DNA of 64,000 nucleotides from Myxococcota bacterium. GTDB taxonomy: Bacteria > Myxococcota_A > UBA796. This document shows positions 16,193-26,731 of the stretch, in pieces. The stretch covers positions 186,001 through 250,000 of the forward strand of contig JAQXDW010000007.1 of the NCBI GenBank assembly GCA_029251165.1, in the 5' to 3' direction. Within the stretch, counting starts at the first letter, position 1. Every line of letters begins with the position of its first letter. Position numbers and translations under genes: made by a program. Below the pieces are notes generated by a model that saw only the letters and a program-made list of their open reading frames with translations, ran no database searches and was not told where the DNA came from.

Positions 16193-17083
16193 GTGCTTCC
16201 CCTCCTCACAACGCTCAGCGCGCTGGCCGGCGAGGCGGTGGTCGTCCTGCAGAGCGACGACTTGCCGCTGTACGAGGCGCCGATCCAGCGGTTCGTCGAG
16301 GAGCTGGGAGCGGTGGAGGTCATCAACCTCCAGGGTGACCGAGAGCGTGCGCTCCGCGTGACCAGCCGGCTGGCCCAGGATCCTCCCCCGCTGATCTTCG
16401 CCCTCGGAGCGAAGTCTGCCTGGATCGCGCTCAACGAGCTCCCGGAGGTTCCGCTGGTGTATGCGATGGTCTTCGAGCCCGAGCGCTACGACATCGGCGG
16501 TGATGTCACCGGAGTGCGGATGGAGGTCCCATCCGATCTCCCGCTCGCCCAGCTCAAGCTGATGCTCCCCGAGGTCTCCCGCCTGGGGCTGCTGCTGAGC
16601 GAAGAGGCCGGCGGGCCGTGGCTGGAGGATGCTCTTCGAGAAGCGGAGCGGGCTGGCTACAAGGTCAAGATCGCCCGGGTTCCGTCCCACCGGCACGTAC
16701 GCCGCGGGCTCGCCCAGCTTCGCGGCTCGGTCGATGCCATCTGGCTGCTGCCCGACCGCGAGGTCCTGACGCCGACCGGCTTCCAGGTCATCCTCACCGA
16801 CACCCTGCGCTCTCGAATTCCCCTGCTGGCGTGGTCGGAGAACCTCGTCACCGCCGGGGCCCTGATGTGCGTGGCCCCCGACTACAGCGCGGTCGGGCTC
16901 CAGGCTGCCGGACTCGCGGAGCGCATCCTGGCCGGCGAGTCACCCGGTGACATCGCGCCCCTGGCCCCAGACCGCTTCCGTGTTGTGCTCAACCGTGACA
17001 CCCAGCAGGCCCTCCAGCTCAAGCTGGATCCGATGCTGATGGACTTCGTCGATGAGGTCGTGAGCACACCGGGGATCCGGTAG
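16193..17083 (+). CDS. ABC-type substrate-binding protein (TrpX-like)
   Basis: This 296-residue protein resembles the ABC_sub_bind family: VVLQSDDLPLYEAP, FALGAKSAWIALNELPEVPLVYAMVFEP, a periplasmic-binding-protein hinge, and the closing YSAVGLQAAGLAERILAGE. From GTG 16193 the signal peptide is only about 13 residues (VLPLLTTLSALAG then EA). An upstream frame from 16130 adds an Arg-rich stretch that overlaps the kinase gene. No ABC permease or ATPase gene is nearby, so it may serve in sensing or with the convergent TonB receptor. The ligand is unknown. Confidence 0.75.
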   Translation: MLPLLTTLSALAGEAVVVLQSDDLPLYEAPIQRFVEELGAVEVINLQGDRERALRVTSRLAQDPPPLIFALGAKSAWIALNELPEVPLVYAMVFEPERYDIGGDVTGVRMEVPSDLPLAQLKLMLPEVSRLGLLLSEEAGGPWLEDALREAERAGYKVKIARVPSHRHVRRGLAQLRGSVDAIWLLPDREVLTPTGFQVILTDTLRSRIPLLAWSENLVTAGALMCVAPDYSAVGLQAAGLAERILAGESPGDIAPLAPDRFRVVLNRDTQQALQLKLDPMLMDFVDEVVSTPGIR

Positions 17084-17087
17084 CCGC

Positions 17088-19178
17088 TCAGAAGTCGAGC
17101 TCTACGCCCAGCACCGCCGCACGCCCCTCCCCGGTGAGGTCGCCGGAGTACTTCGCGACGAGCCCACCGTCGTCGTCGGTGGTCAGGGCGTTGGCATCTC
17201 CAGCGGAGATGAGGGTCTCGTACGCGGTGTTGAGCAGGTTGTGGACCGACAGATCGATCCGTACCCGCCCGCTCGCGATGCCGTCAGAGGTCAGCGAGAG
17301 GTGCAGCAGACCAAACGGATCGCCGTCCGCCAGCCCGGCATCCGGTGACCACTTCGCACGCGGACGGGCACTGTAGAGATCGGCCTGCAGCCCAATCCAC
17401 AGCCCGTCGACCGGCGCGCGCCCCGCTCGGAGGTGCCCCATGTGGACCGGAAACTCATACAGCGCGTTGCCCGTGTCCGCATCGGTCGCCTGGGTCAGGG
17501 CGTAGTTGCCGCCGACCTGCCAGCGTCCTGGCGTCCAGTCCACCTCAAGCTCCGCGCCGACGATCTGCGCGCCGCCGAGGTTGTCGTAGTAGCGATCACC
17601 GAGCGTTCCCTCCCCGTCGCTGACCTTGCTGATCTGGTCACCGATCCAAGAGGCATAGGAAGCCCCTCGCAGGGTGAGATTCGCGGCAGGATCGCCGCTG
17701 ATCTCGGCCTCGAACGTCTCGATGGTCTCCGGCAGCAGGCCAGGATTGCCGTTGGTGAAAGGGTTCTCTCCGTTCGCGTCCGCGACCACATCGACCAGCA
17801 GCTCGCGGGCATTTGGCGCTCGAAATGCCCGACCATAGAGAAGCTTCACCGCACCATTATCATCTGGAACAATCAGGACGCCCGCTCGGGGACTCAGAGA
17901 AGTCCCGGCGTAGCTGTGGGTGTCCATGCGTGCTCCGGCGGTCAGCTCCAGCCACCAGTTCGTCGTCCAGGTGTGCTGACCAAAGAAGAAGACATCGGTG
18001 ATCCAGCCCGGCTCTCCAGAGAAGGTGACCGGACGCGATGGCGAGGACGCGCCGTTCTCAAACACGAGGTCCTCCAGCTGGGTGACGTGGGTAAGCTCCG
18101 TGCCCATTCCGCCGACGGTGATGTGCTCTGCTCCCGCGCGCACCTGCCCCTCAATCCCCACGCCGTACCGCTCTGAGCGCTTCTGGGTGCTGACCAGGGT
18201 CTGCCCCAGGATGAGCGCGCCGGTGTCTCCGTCTACAGCCACCGCGCTGTCGAACCAGCCGTAGACCCCGGGGTTGTCGTGGCGCTGCGCATAGACGTAG
18301 GGAGAGATCTGGAATTCCGCTCCCGGCGTGATGTCGTAGCGCAGCGAGAGGAAGTCGTTTGCATAGGAGAGGTTGAACTCATCCGCAGACTCGGCGAGCA
18401 CACCGAGCAGATCGTCCTGAGGGTTGACGAAGTAGGTGTGCCGAAAGTCAATGTGATCATATCGAATCGTCAGCCCAGCGGTCTGCAGAGAGAGCCCACC
18501 AGAGAGGCTCCGTCGGGGATTGGTGGCGGTGACGTTGTACTGACCGCGCGGGGTCAGCTCGAGGCCGTCGCCGTCGAGGCTGAGCATCCGAGCATGCAGC
18601 CGCAGCCGCACAGCCTCCCCACCGCCAGCGACCACCGAGAGTCCCTGACGCGCGAAGCTGCCCAGCTCGACCCGACCGAACCCGCCGACGAGGTCGTCCG
18701 CGCCATAGGTCACCACATTGATGACCCCAGCAAAGGCGTTGGCTCCATAGACGGCCGAGCCCGGCCCCTTGATGACCTCGACCTGCTTGACGTGGACCAG
18801 CGGAATGTACTCATCGAGCCAAGCGTGGCTGTAGATGCCATCAAACCACGGCACACCGTCGATGAGCAGGAGGATCTTGTTGTTGTCGTCGCTGGAGATC
18901 GCCCGGATGCCGGCCAGGGTTCGCGACTCATTGGAGACAGAGAGGTAGACCCCAGAGATCCCGCGCAGGAGATCGGCGAGGGTTCGATGTCCGTGCTGAC
19001 GGATCTGCTCAGCAGTGACAACGGTCACCATCGAGGGCGCCTGTCGGATGGTCTGAGCGTACCGCGAGGCAACCGTCACCAGCGTCTGCTCTGCGCGCAG
19101 CAGCTCCGTCTCATCCGGCTCATCGAACGGGTCAACCCCTGCATGTGCTGGCGCCAGGAGCAACCCCATGATCCACAT
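17088..19178 (-). CDS. TonB-dependent outer-membrane receptor
   Basis: This 696-residue protein has an N-terminal plug (VTVASRYAQTIRQAPSMVTV, LADLLRGISGVYLSVSN, VEVIKGPGSAVYGANAFAGV) and a beta-barrel ending in the aromatic VLGVELDF. This is a colicin I/vitamin B12-receptor-like architecture. The substrate could be a siderophore, cobalamin or another scarce solute. From ATG 19178, preceded by GGGAGGGGG, the signal peptide is about 13 residues with no basic residue (MWIMGLLLAPAHA). The 3' end meets the substrate-binding gene with four bases between the stops. Confidence 0.9.
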   Translation of the reverse strand: MWIMGLLLAPAHAGVDPFDEPDETELLRAEQTLVTVASRYAQTIRQAPSMVTVVTAEQIRQHGHRTLADLLRGISGVYLSVSNESRTLAGIRAISSDDNNKILLLIDGVPWFDGIYSHAWLDEYIPLVHVKQVEVIKGPGSAVYGANAFAGVINVVTYGADDLVGGFGRVELGSFARQGLSVVAGGGEAVRLRLHARMLSLDGDGLELTPRGQYNVTATNPRRSLSGGLSLQTAGLTIRYDHIDFRHTYFVNPQDDLLGVLAESADEFNLSYANDFLSLRYDITPGAEFQISPYVYAQRHDNPGVYGWFDSAVAVDGDTGALILGQTLVSTQKRSERYGVGIEGQVRAGAEHITVGGMGTELTHVTQLEDLVFENGASSPSRPVTFSGEPGWITDVFFFGQHTWTTNWWLELTAGARMDTHSYAGTSLSPRAGVLIVPDDNGAVKLLYGRAFRAPNARELLVDVVADANGENPFTNGNPGLLPETIETFEAEISGDPAANLTLRGASYASWIGDQISKVSDGEGTLGDRYYDNLGGAQIVGAELEVDWTPGRWQVGGNYALTQATDADTGNALYEFPVHMGHLRAGRAPVDGLWIGLQADLYSARPRAKWSPDAGLADGDPFGLLHLSLTSDGIASGRVRIDLSVHNLLNTAYETLISAGDANALTTDDDGGLVAKYSGDLTGEGRAAVLGVELDF

Positions 19179-19449
19179 CGTTCGCCCCCTCCCTGCGCCG
19201 CACACATTGACGAAATGGCCCCGGCGTGACAGAAAATAGACCAGCAGGTCCAGCAGTGCAGGCAATTCAATGCACACAGACGCGGACCATTACTGCCTGA
19301 AGATCCAGGTAGTATGAACGGATTATTCTTTTGAACTCTTCTTCTCTTCAACGCATTTCGACCCAAACATCCCCCAGGATGCGCGCGCGCAGTGGGCGCC
19401 ATTGCCCAGCTGCCCCCATCTACCGGGAGTGGGTCTACTGGAGCTGTTC

Positions 19450-20970
19450 GTGGGCAACGAGATCATCGTCAACAAGACCGGGAGGGAGACGCGCGTTGCG
19501 CTGATGGAGAACGGGCTGCTCGCGGAGCTGCACATCGATCGGGGTGACAAGCGAGGATATGTCGGCAACGTCTACCTCGGCCGCGTCGTCCGAGTTCTCC
19601 CCGGTATGCAGGCTGCGTTTGTCGACATCGGCTTGGAGCGCGCCGCGTTCCTGTACGCAGGAGACATCTACCCAGAGTTCCTCGACCGCAACGTCGGCAA
19701 GGAGATCGACGACCCAGACGCCACGGTCGTCGAGGCCGCTCCACGCGCCACTCCCCGCACCGGTCAGCCGCCGATCCAGGACCTGATCAAGGAAGGTCAG
19801 GAGGTGCTCGTTCAGGTCGCCAAGGATCCGATCTCCACCAAGGGAGCGCGGATCAAGACCCACATCACCCTCCCCGGTCGGTTCACCGTCTTTATGCCCA
19901 CGGTCGACCACGTCGGCATCTCCCGGCGAATCGAGAAGGATCGGGAGCGGCGAAAGCTGCGGGACTTCGTCGAGAAGAACCGCCCCAAGAATGCTGGCTT
20001 CATCGTCCGCACCGTCTGTGAGGGACAGCCGATGTCTGCCCTGAAGCAAGACATGGACTACCTCATCGCAACCTGGAAGCGCATCCAGGAGGTCTCGGCA
20101 ACAGCCAAGGCACCGACAGAGATCCACGCCGATCATGGGCTGGTGCTTCGGGTCGTGCGCGACAGCTTCACCGAGAACGTGGATCGCATGGTGATCGACG
20201 ACAAGGATCTCTACGAGAGCGTCCAGTCCTTCATCAAAGACTTCGCGCCGAACCTGCGCGACCGGGTGCGCCTGTACCGTGGCGCAGAGCCGATCTACGA
20301 CACCTTCGGGGTCGAGACCGAGATCAACCGCAGCCTGAGCCGGAAGGTCTGGCTGAAGTCAGGTGGCTACCTCATCATCGACCAGACCGAGGCGCTGACG
20401 GCCATCGACGTCAACTCCGGCAAGTTCGTCGGCTCGTCGTCGCTGGAGGACACCACCCTCGCCATCAACCTCGAAGCCGTGATGGAGATCGGCTACCAGC
20501 TGCGGCTGCGAAACATCGGCGGCATCATCGTGCTCGACTTCATCGACATGGAGAAGGCCGCCAACCGCGAGCGGGTCTACCGAACGATGGAGGAGCAGCT
20601 CCGCAAGGACCGTGCGCGGACCAACCTGCTGAAGATCTCCGATCTCGGGCTCATCGAGATGACCCGCAAGCGCGTCCAGGAAGACCTGGTCAGCGCCATC
20701 TCTGAGCACTGCCTGTACTGCTCCGGCACTGGCTCCACCCGCAGCCGGATCACCGTGGTCTACGACGTGCTTCGGGAGATCCAGCGGGAGGCACTGCGCG
20801 CCCGTGGACGGGACACGGTCTTCGTCAATGCACACCCGACCGTCGCTGATCTGATGTACTCCTCGGAGATGGACAGCGTCGAAGACCTTGAGAAGGTACT
20901 GGAGAAGAGGGTTGTGGTCCGGGCTATGGGGCACTACCATCTGGAGCGGTACGAGGTCTACTCGCAGTAG
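19450..20970 (+). CDS. rng: Ribonuclease E/G family endoribonuclease
   Basis: This 506-residue protein begins VGNEIIVNKTGRETRVALME, the typical RNase G start. It has an S1-like RNA-binding segment (RGYVGNVYLGRVVRVLPGMQ), the catalytic Asp pair (TAIDVNSG and LDFIDM) and the zinc-link CLYC. It lacks the long C-terminal degradosome scaffold of RNase E, so rng is the better symbol. It cleaves single-stranded AU-rich RNA and processes rRNA. GTG 19450 has GGAG seven bases upstream; GTG 19429 and TTG 19402 are also in frame. recD2 follows 12 bases after the stop. Confidence 0.92.
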   Translation: MGNEIIVNKTGRETRVALMENGLLAELHIDRGDKRGYVGNVYLGRVVRVLPGMQAAFVDIGLERAAFLYAGDIYPEFLDRNVGKEIDDPDATVVEAAPRATPRTGQPPIQDLIKEGQEVLVQVAKDPISTKGARIKTHITLPGRFTVFMPTVDHVGISRRIEKDRERRKLRDFVEKNRPKNAGFIVRTVCEGQPMSALKQDMDYLIATWKRIQEVSATAKAPTEIHADHGLVLRVVRDSFTENVDRMVIDDKDLYESVQSFIKDFAPNLRDRVRLYRGAEPIYDTFGVETEINRSLSRKVWLKSGGYLIIDQTEALTAIDVNSGKFVGSSSLEDTTLAINLEAVMEIGYQLRLRNIGGIIVLDFIDMEKAANRERVYRTMEEQLRKDRARTNLLKISDLGLIEMTRKRVQEDLVSAISEHCLYCSGTGSTRSRITVVYDVLREIQREALRARGRDTVFVNAHPTVADLMYSSEMDSVEDLEKVLEKRVVVRAMGHYHLERYEVYSQ

Positions 20971-20982
20971 GGACGCCCCCAT

Positions 20983-23151
20983 ATGAGAGATGAGCACCTC
21001 GAAGGAGAGATCATCCGCTTCAGCTACAAGGCTGAGGACGACTCCTTCGCGGTCGCAGTCTTACAGGTCAAGGGAGACCTCGGCACCGTCAAGCACACCG
21101 TCGTCGGGCCGATCGGTCACATCACCGAGGGGCAGCATGTCCAGCTGACCGGTCGGTGGATGGTCCACACCAGCTTCGGCGAGCAGTTTCGCATCAGCCG
21201 GTCGCTGGTCGAGGATCCCCGCACCCTCAAGGGGCTGACGGTCTATCTCTCCAGCGGAGCCGTGAAGGGCATGGGCCCGTCGATGGCCGCACGAGTGGTC
21301 GAGAAGTTTGGCCTGGAGACGCTGAAGATCCTGGAGTCTGAGCCCGCTCGCCTCAAGGAGGTCTCCGGCATCGGGGACAAGCGGATGAAGCGCATCGCCG
21401 AGCAGTGGCAGCAGGACGCCGCCAGCCGACAGCTCCATGCCATCCTCCGTGGCTACGGCATCGGAGCAGCCCTGACCCGCAAGATCGTCGAGACCTACGC
21501 CGACGATGCGATGAGCGTCATCACCCGGCAGCCCTACCGACTGGCCGCAGAGATCCGGGGCATCGGCTTCAAGACCGCCGACCTCATCGCCACTGAGCGC
21601 GGTCAGCCCCTCGATGCTCCCGAGCGCGCGGCAGCCGCCCTCATCCACGTCCTGCGAGAGGCGGAGGGCCAGGGGCACTGCTACATCCCCCGAGGCGCGC
21701 TCCTGAGTCGCGTCGAGAAGCTGCGCGTGCCGGCGAGCAGGGCTGTGGAGCAGCTCCACGAACTCGCACGTCGTGGAGATGCCGTGATCGTAGATGCGGC
21801 GGTAGAGGCCGAGTCTGCGGTCTACCGCCCTGGCATGGACACCGCTGAGTCTCGGGTCGTGCTCCGCCTCCGGCGGCTGCTCTCCGGTGCACCACCCGCC
21901 ATCACAGTCGCGCTCGCGCCCATCGAGACCCGGCTGGAGATGACCTTGTCTCCCGGGCAGCGCGAGGCGATCACTGGCGCGCTGGCCAGCGGCTTCAGCA
22001 TCATCACAGGCGGACCAGGAACCGGAAAGACCACCATCGTCCGGGTGCTGATGGCTGCGGCGGGCGAGGCGGGCGAGGCATGGCTGCTCGCAGCACCCAC
22101 CGGTCGAGCGGCACGCCGCCTGTCGGAGGCCACCGGCCAGGGCGCAAAGACCATCCATCGGCTGCTGGAGTTCAACGGGCGGACCCGGCGGTTCAACCGT
22201 GGCTTCGCAAACCCACTGGACTGCGACGGAGTCTTGATCGACGAAGCCAGCATGATCGACATTCGGCTGATGGACGACCTGCTCGCCGCGATTCCTCCGA
22301 CCTGCAGGGTCGTCCTGGTCGGAGACGCCGATCAGCTCCCCAGCGTCGGCCCCGGCCAGGTCCTCGCCGACCTCATCGCCAGCCGCGTTCTCCCGGTCAG
22401 TCGGCTCACCGAGGTCTATCGCCAGTCCGCTCAGTCCGGCATCGTGCTCAACGCGCACCGAATCAACCGCGGCGAGCCGCCCCTCAGCGGTGAGCTGGAG
22501 AGCCCTCCCCGAGACGACTTCTTCCAGGTCCACCGCGAGGAGGCGCTGGAGGCCCAGCAGGCCATCCTCCAGATCATGTCCACCCGGATGAAGCGCCGGG
22601 GATTTGATCCGCTCTCGGATGTCCAGGTCCTCACCCCGATGCACGGCGGACCGCTGGGCACTGTGGCGCTGAACCTCAAGCTCCAGGCCCTGCTCAACCC
22701 CGACGGCGCGGTCTACCGCAAAGGAGAGCGCCTGTTCCGAGAGGGAGATCGGGTCCTCCAGGTCCGCAACGACTACGACAACGACATCTTCAACGGCGAC
22801 GTCGGTCGGGTGGTCAGCGTCGGTGAGGGGGGGATCGTGGTCAGCTTCGATGGACAGCGGGTGGTGCTGACTGGCGAGAAGCTCTCCGACCTCCAGCTTG
22901 CCTACGCCATCTCAGTCCACAAGAGCCAGGGCAGCGAGTACCCGGCAGTGATCACCGTGCTGCACCGGGTCCACCGGATCATGCTGAAGCGCAACCTGCT
23001 GTACACCGCGATCACCCGTGCGCGGTCGTTCTGCTGCGTCATCGACACACCGTGGGCGATCCAGACTGCGGTAGCCGAGGCGGGAGGTTCTGATCGCTGG
23101 ACTGGACTGGTCGCTCGGCTGCGGGCCGCTCAGTCCATCGGCGCGGGCTGA
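20983..23151 (+). CDS. recD2: RecD2-type ATP-dependent DNA helicase
   Basis: This 722-residue protein has the N-terminal OB-like and helix-hairpin-helix region of RecD2 (VSGIGDKRMKRIAEQW, IRGIGFKTADLIA). The superfamily 1 helicase core follows, with Walker A GGPGTGKTT at about 343, LIDEASMID as motif II and VGDADQLPSVGPG as motif III. The C-terminal SH3-like segment and VHKSQGSEYPAV motif complete the enzyme. RecD2 is a 5'-3' helicase outside RecBCD, linked to mismatch repair and replication-fork maintenance. It probably shares a transcript with the RNase G gene. Confidence 0.93.
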   Translation: MRDEHLEGEIIRFSYKAEDDSFAVAVLQVKGDLGTVKHTVVGPIGHITEGQHVQLTGRWMVHTSFGEQFRISRSLVEDPRTLKGLTVYLSSGAVKGMGPSMAARVVEKFGLETLKILESEPARLKEVSGIGDKRMKRIAEQWQQDAASRQLHAILRGYGIGAALTRKIVETYADDAMSVITRQPYRLAAEIRGIGFKTADLIATERGQPLDAPERAAAALIHVLREAEGQGHCYIPRGALLSRVEKLRVPASRAVEQLHELARRGDAVIVDAAVEAESAVYRPGMDTAESRVVLRLRRLLSGAPPAITVALAPIETRLEMTLSPGQREAITGALASGFSIITGGPGTGKTTIVRVLMAAAGEAGEAWLLAAPTGRAARRLSEATGQGAKTIHRLLEFNGRTRRFNRGFANPLDCDGVLIDEASMIDIRLMDDLLAAIPPTCRVVLVGDADQLPSVGPGQVLADLIASRVLPVSRLTEVYRQSAQSGIVLNAHRINRGEPPLSGELESPPRDDFFQVHREEALEAQQAILQIMSTRMKRRGFDPLSDVQVLTPMHGGPLGTVALNLKLQALLNPDGAVYRKGERLFREGDRVLQVRNDYDNDIFNGDVGRVVSVGEGGIVVSFDGQRVVLTGEKLSDLQLAYAISVHKSQGSEYPAVITVLHRVHRIMLKRNLLYTAITRARSFCCVIDTPWAIQTAVAEAGGSDRWTGLVARLRAAQSIGAG

Positions 23152-23250
23152 TCCAAGGCTCCGGCTTGTCAGATGCATGGGCACGGGACATGTAATTTGC
23201 ATCGAAACTGGCCCGCCGGTCAGTCTCCATGCTCTGCGGAGAAAGAAACC

Positions 23251-24489
23251 ATGATCGCACTCCTGCCGGCACTCCTTCTCACGGGCTGCTCCAACGAACC
23301 CGACGATGCCCGCCCGCCAGGGGAAGACTTCTCTCAGGCGCACACTGTCCGCATCACCAGCCCAGAGCACGGCGAGCTTACCGAGCCGACCTTCACGCTC
23401 GCCTATGAAAAGGGCGCCAACGTCAAGGGCTTCGACATCCTCATCGACGGCGCTGCGATCAGCCTCACCGCGCTCGATTCGGAGAGCCAGACCCTCGTGG
23501 TCACCGTCGAGGAAGGACGTCGGCTCATCGAGATGGTCGGCTACGACGGTCAGGGCACAGAGATCTCCAACTATGCGCTCACGATCAACGCCCAGGACAG
23601 CGGACCCTGGGTGACGATCACCAGCCCCATCGACGGCGACACCGTCTACAACCCAGTGACCTTCGTCGTCGACGCCGATCCCACCCTCGATCAGCTGGAG
23701 ATCATCGCTGACGACTGGTCCATCGGAACCTTCAGCCCGGGCGAGCTGTTCACCTACAGCTTCACCGGCGTCGGCTATGCCCGAGACGTCGAGGTCCTCG
23801 GCTACCGCGACGGCGAGGTCGTCGCTCAGGACACCATCAACGTCACCATCGATCCCGGCACAGAGCCCATCGAGTCCGACTTCACCGAGCTGATGGTGGA
23901 CATCCTGGAGTCCTACCCGACCGACGGCAGCTATGGGTACTGGTGGCCCTCCGACAGCTACGGCTGGCTGGGCACTACCCAGGACATCTACTACCTCGAC
24001 GAGCGGGTCGCAGAGGGCGATCCAGACAACCAGAGCTACTGCGTAGGGCTGACCTGGGAGGTGTTCATGCGCGCCTTCCAGGAAGCCGACGCCATGACCG
24101 GCGGCAGCGGCTCCCTCAACGGGATGTCCGTCGATGACCTCACCGAGTTCCGCATCGACTGGTTCATCCGAGATCTCTGGGGAGATGGAAACGTCGATGC
24201 CTTGGAGAACTACGGCATCGGCGAGCGGGTGACCAGCCTGGAGGATGCCCGGCCCGGCGACATCGTGCAGTTCTGGCGCAACAGCGGCTCAGGGCACAAC
24301 AACATCTTCGTGGAGTGGGTCCGAGACGGGGACCAAGAGATCGTCGGCCTGAACTACTGGTCCACCCAAGGCTCGACGGACGGCATCGGCTACAACACCG
24401 AGTACATCGGCTCAGGGAGCTCGGACATCAACCCGTCGTATGTCTTCCTGGCGCGCCCATACATGCCGGTGGACTGGATGCCCTGGTAG
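23251..24489 (+). CDS. Lipoprotein with two Ig-like domains and an NlpC/P60-like domain
   Basis: This 412-residue protein starts at ATG 23251 (GGAGAAAG upstream) with a 12-residue signal lacking Lys or Arg (MIALLPALLLTGC). Two Ig-like repeats each begin ITSPxxG and run to about residue 210. The C-terminal half has SYCVGLTWEVFMRAF (Cys 264) and RPGDIVQFWRNSGSGHNN (His 349). This Cys/His pair and GDIV segment fit a papain-like NlpC/P60 or CHAP fold that cuts cell-wall peptides or amides. The assignment rests on these motifs only. It would be anchored facing the periplasm or surface. Confidence 0.65.
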   Translation: MIALLPALLLTGCSNEPDDARPPGEDFSQAHTVRITSPEHGELTEPTFTLAYEKGANVKGFDILIDGAAISLTALDSESQTLVVTVEEGRRLIEMVGYDGQGTEISNYALTINAQDSGPWVTITSPIDGDTVYNPVTFVVDADPTLDQLEIIADDWSIGTFSPGELFTYSFTGVGYARDVEVLGYRDGEVVAQDTINVTIDPGTEPIESDFTELMVDILESYPTDGSYGYWWPSDSYGWLGTTQDIYYLDERVAEGDPDNQSYCVGLTWEVFMRAFQEADAMTGGSGSLNGMSVDDLTEFRIDWFIRDLWGDGNVDALENYGIGERVTSLEDARPGDIVQFWRNSGSGHNNIFVEWVRDGDQEIVGLNYWSTQGSTDGIGYNTEYIGSGSSDINPSYVFLARPYMPVDWMPW

Positions 24490-24635
24490 GTGCCGATGCG
24501 CTGGTGCTGCGCAGCCACGCGGAGCGGTGTCCCGGCCACATATCAGCCCCGATGACACGGTCATTCCTCGGATGACGGCATCAAGACCGGAAACGCCGTG
24601 CTACTTTTCCAAGCCCGCCGCTTCCCGAAACCCGC

Positions 24636-24641
24636 TATTCT
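24636..24641 (+). promoter_or_regulatory. -10-like TATTCT upstream of rlmN
   Basis: CGAAACCCGCTATTCTTGCG spans this hexamer and closely matches the sequence before GTG 16193. Here the chosen start is 46 bases downstream with its own GGAG, so this would be a leadered transcript. No -35 match is evident. Confidence 0.35.
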
Positions 24642-24687
24642 TGCGCCAGAGATACTTGACGTGTCAACCGCTGGTCTGGAGACTCCT

Positions 24688-25842
<1,155 letters not shown>

Positions 25843-25855
25843 AATGGAGACTCCC

Positions 25856-26728
25856 ATGAGCGACACCCTGAGAATTGGCATCATCGGCGGCAGCGGACTC
25901 TATGAGATGGAGGGCCTGACCGACATCCGCATGGAGACCGTCAGCACTCCGTTTGGTGCTCCCTCCGACGACTTCTTGATCGGTCGCCTTGAAGGCGTGG
26001 ACGCCGAGCTGGTGTTCCTGCCCCGCCATGGCCGCGGCCACAAGCTGACCCCCTCCGAGGTTCCCTACCGGGCCAACGTCTTCGGCATGAAGAAGCTTGG
26101 GGTGTCCTGGATCATCTCCGTCTCTGCGGTCGGCTCGCTGCGCGAGGACATCGTGCCGGGACACATGGTGGTCATCGACCAGTTCATCGATCGCACCAAG
26201 GCACGCGCTTCTTCCTTCTTCGAGAAGGGCATCGTCGCCCACGTCGCGTTCGGCGACCCTGTCTGCAGCGCGCTCCGCAGCTACCTGCTGGCCGCCTGCG
26301 CAGCAACAGACGCCACCTACCACGACGGCGGGACCTACGTCTGCATGGAGGGGCCGGCCTTCTCGACCCGCGCAGAGTCCAACCTCTACCGCTCCTGGGG
26401 AGGGGCAGTCATCGGCATGACCAACCTGCCCGAGGCCAAGCTCGCGCGCGAGGCTGAGATCTCGTATGCGACCCTTGCGCTGTCGACCGACTACGACTGC
26501 TGGCACGAAGGACACGACGACGTCACCGTCGAGCAGGTCGTCGAGATCATGCAGAAGAACGTGCGCGCCGCCAAGGAGATCATCCGCCACGTGGTGCCCC
26601 TCATCGTCGCCCACGATGGTCCGGCTCCGCACAGCAATGCCCTGGCCAGTGCCATCCTCTCTGCGAAAGACGGTGTCCCTGCTGAGCGAATTGAGGCCCT
26701 CTCTCCCATCATCGGGAAGTACTTTTAA
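25856..26728 (+). CDS. mtnP: S-methyl-5'-thioadenosine phosphorylase
   Basis: This 290-residue protein begins with the phosphate-binding GGSGLYEMEGL. It carries HGRGHKLTPSEVPYRANVF, the strand VSAVGSLREDIVPG and the substrate block TYVCMEGPAFSTRAESN with MTNLPEAKLAREA. These are the signature blocks of MTA phosphorylase in the purine nucleoside phosphorylase superfamily. It splits 5'-methylthioadenosine into adenine and methylthioribose-1-phosphate for methionine salvage. ATG 25856 has GGAG seven bases before it and is preferred to ATG 25844. The next gene starts three bases after the stop. Confidence 0.93.
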   Translation: MSDTLRIGIIGGSGLYEMEGLTDIRMETVSTPFGAPSDDFLIGRLEGVDAELVFLPRHGRGHKLTPSEVPYRANVFGMKKLGVSWIISVSAVGSLREDIVPGHMVVIDQFIDRTKARASSFFEKGIVAHVAFGDPVCSALRSYLLAACAATDATYHDGGTYVCMEGPAFSTRAESNLYRSWGGAVIGMTNLPEAKLAREAEISYATLALSTDYDCWHEGHDDVTVEQVVEIMQKNVRAAKEIIRHVVPLIVAHDGPAPHSNALASAILSAKDGVPAERIEALSPIIGKYF

Positions 26729-26731
26729 GCC

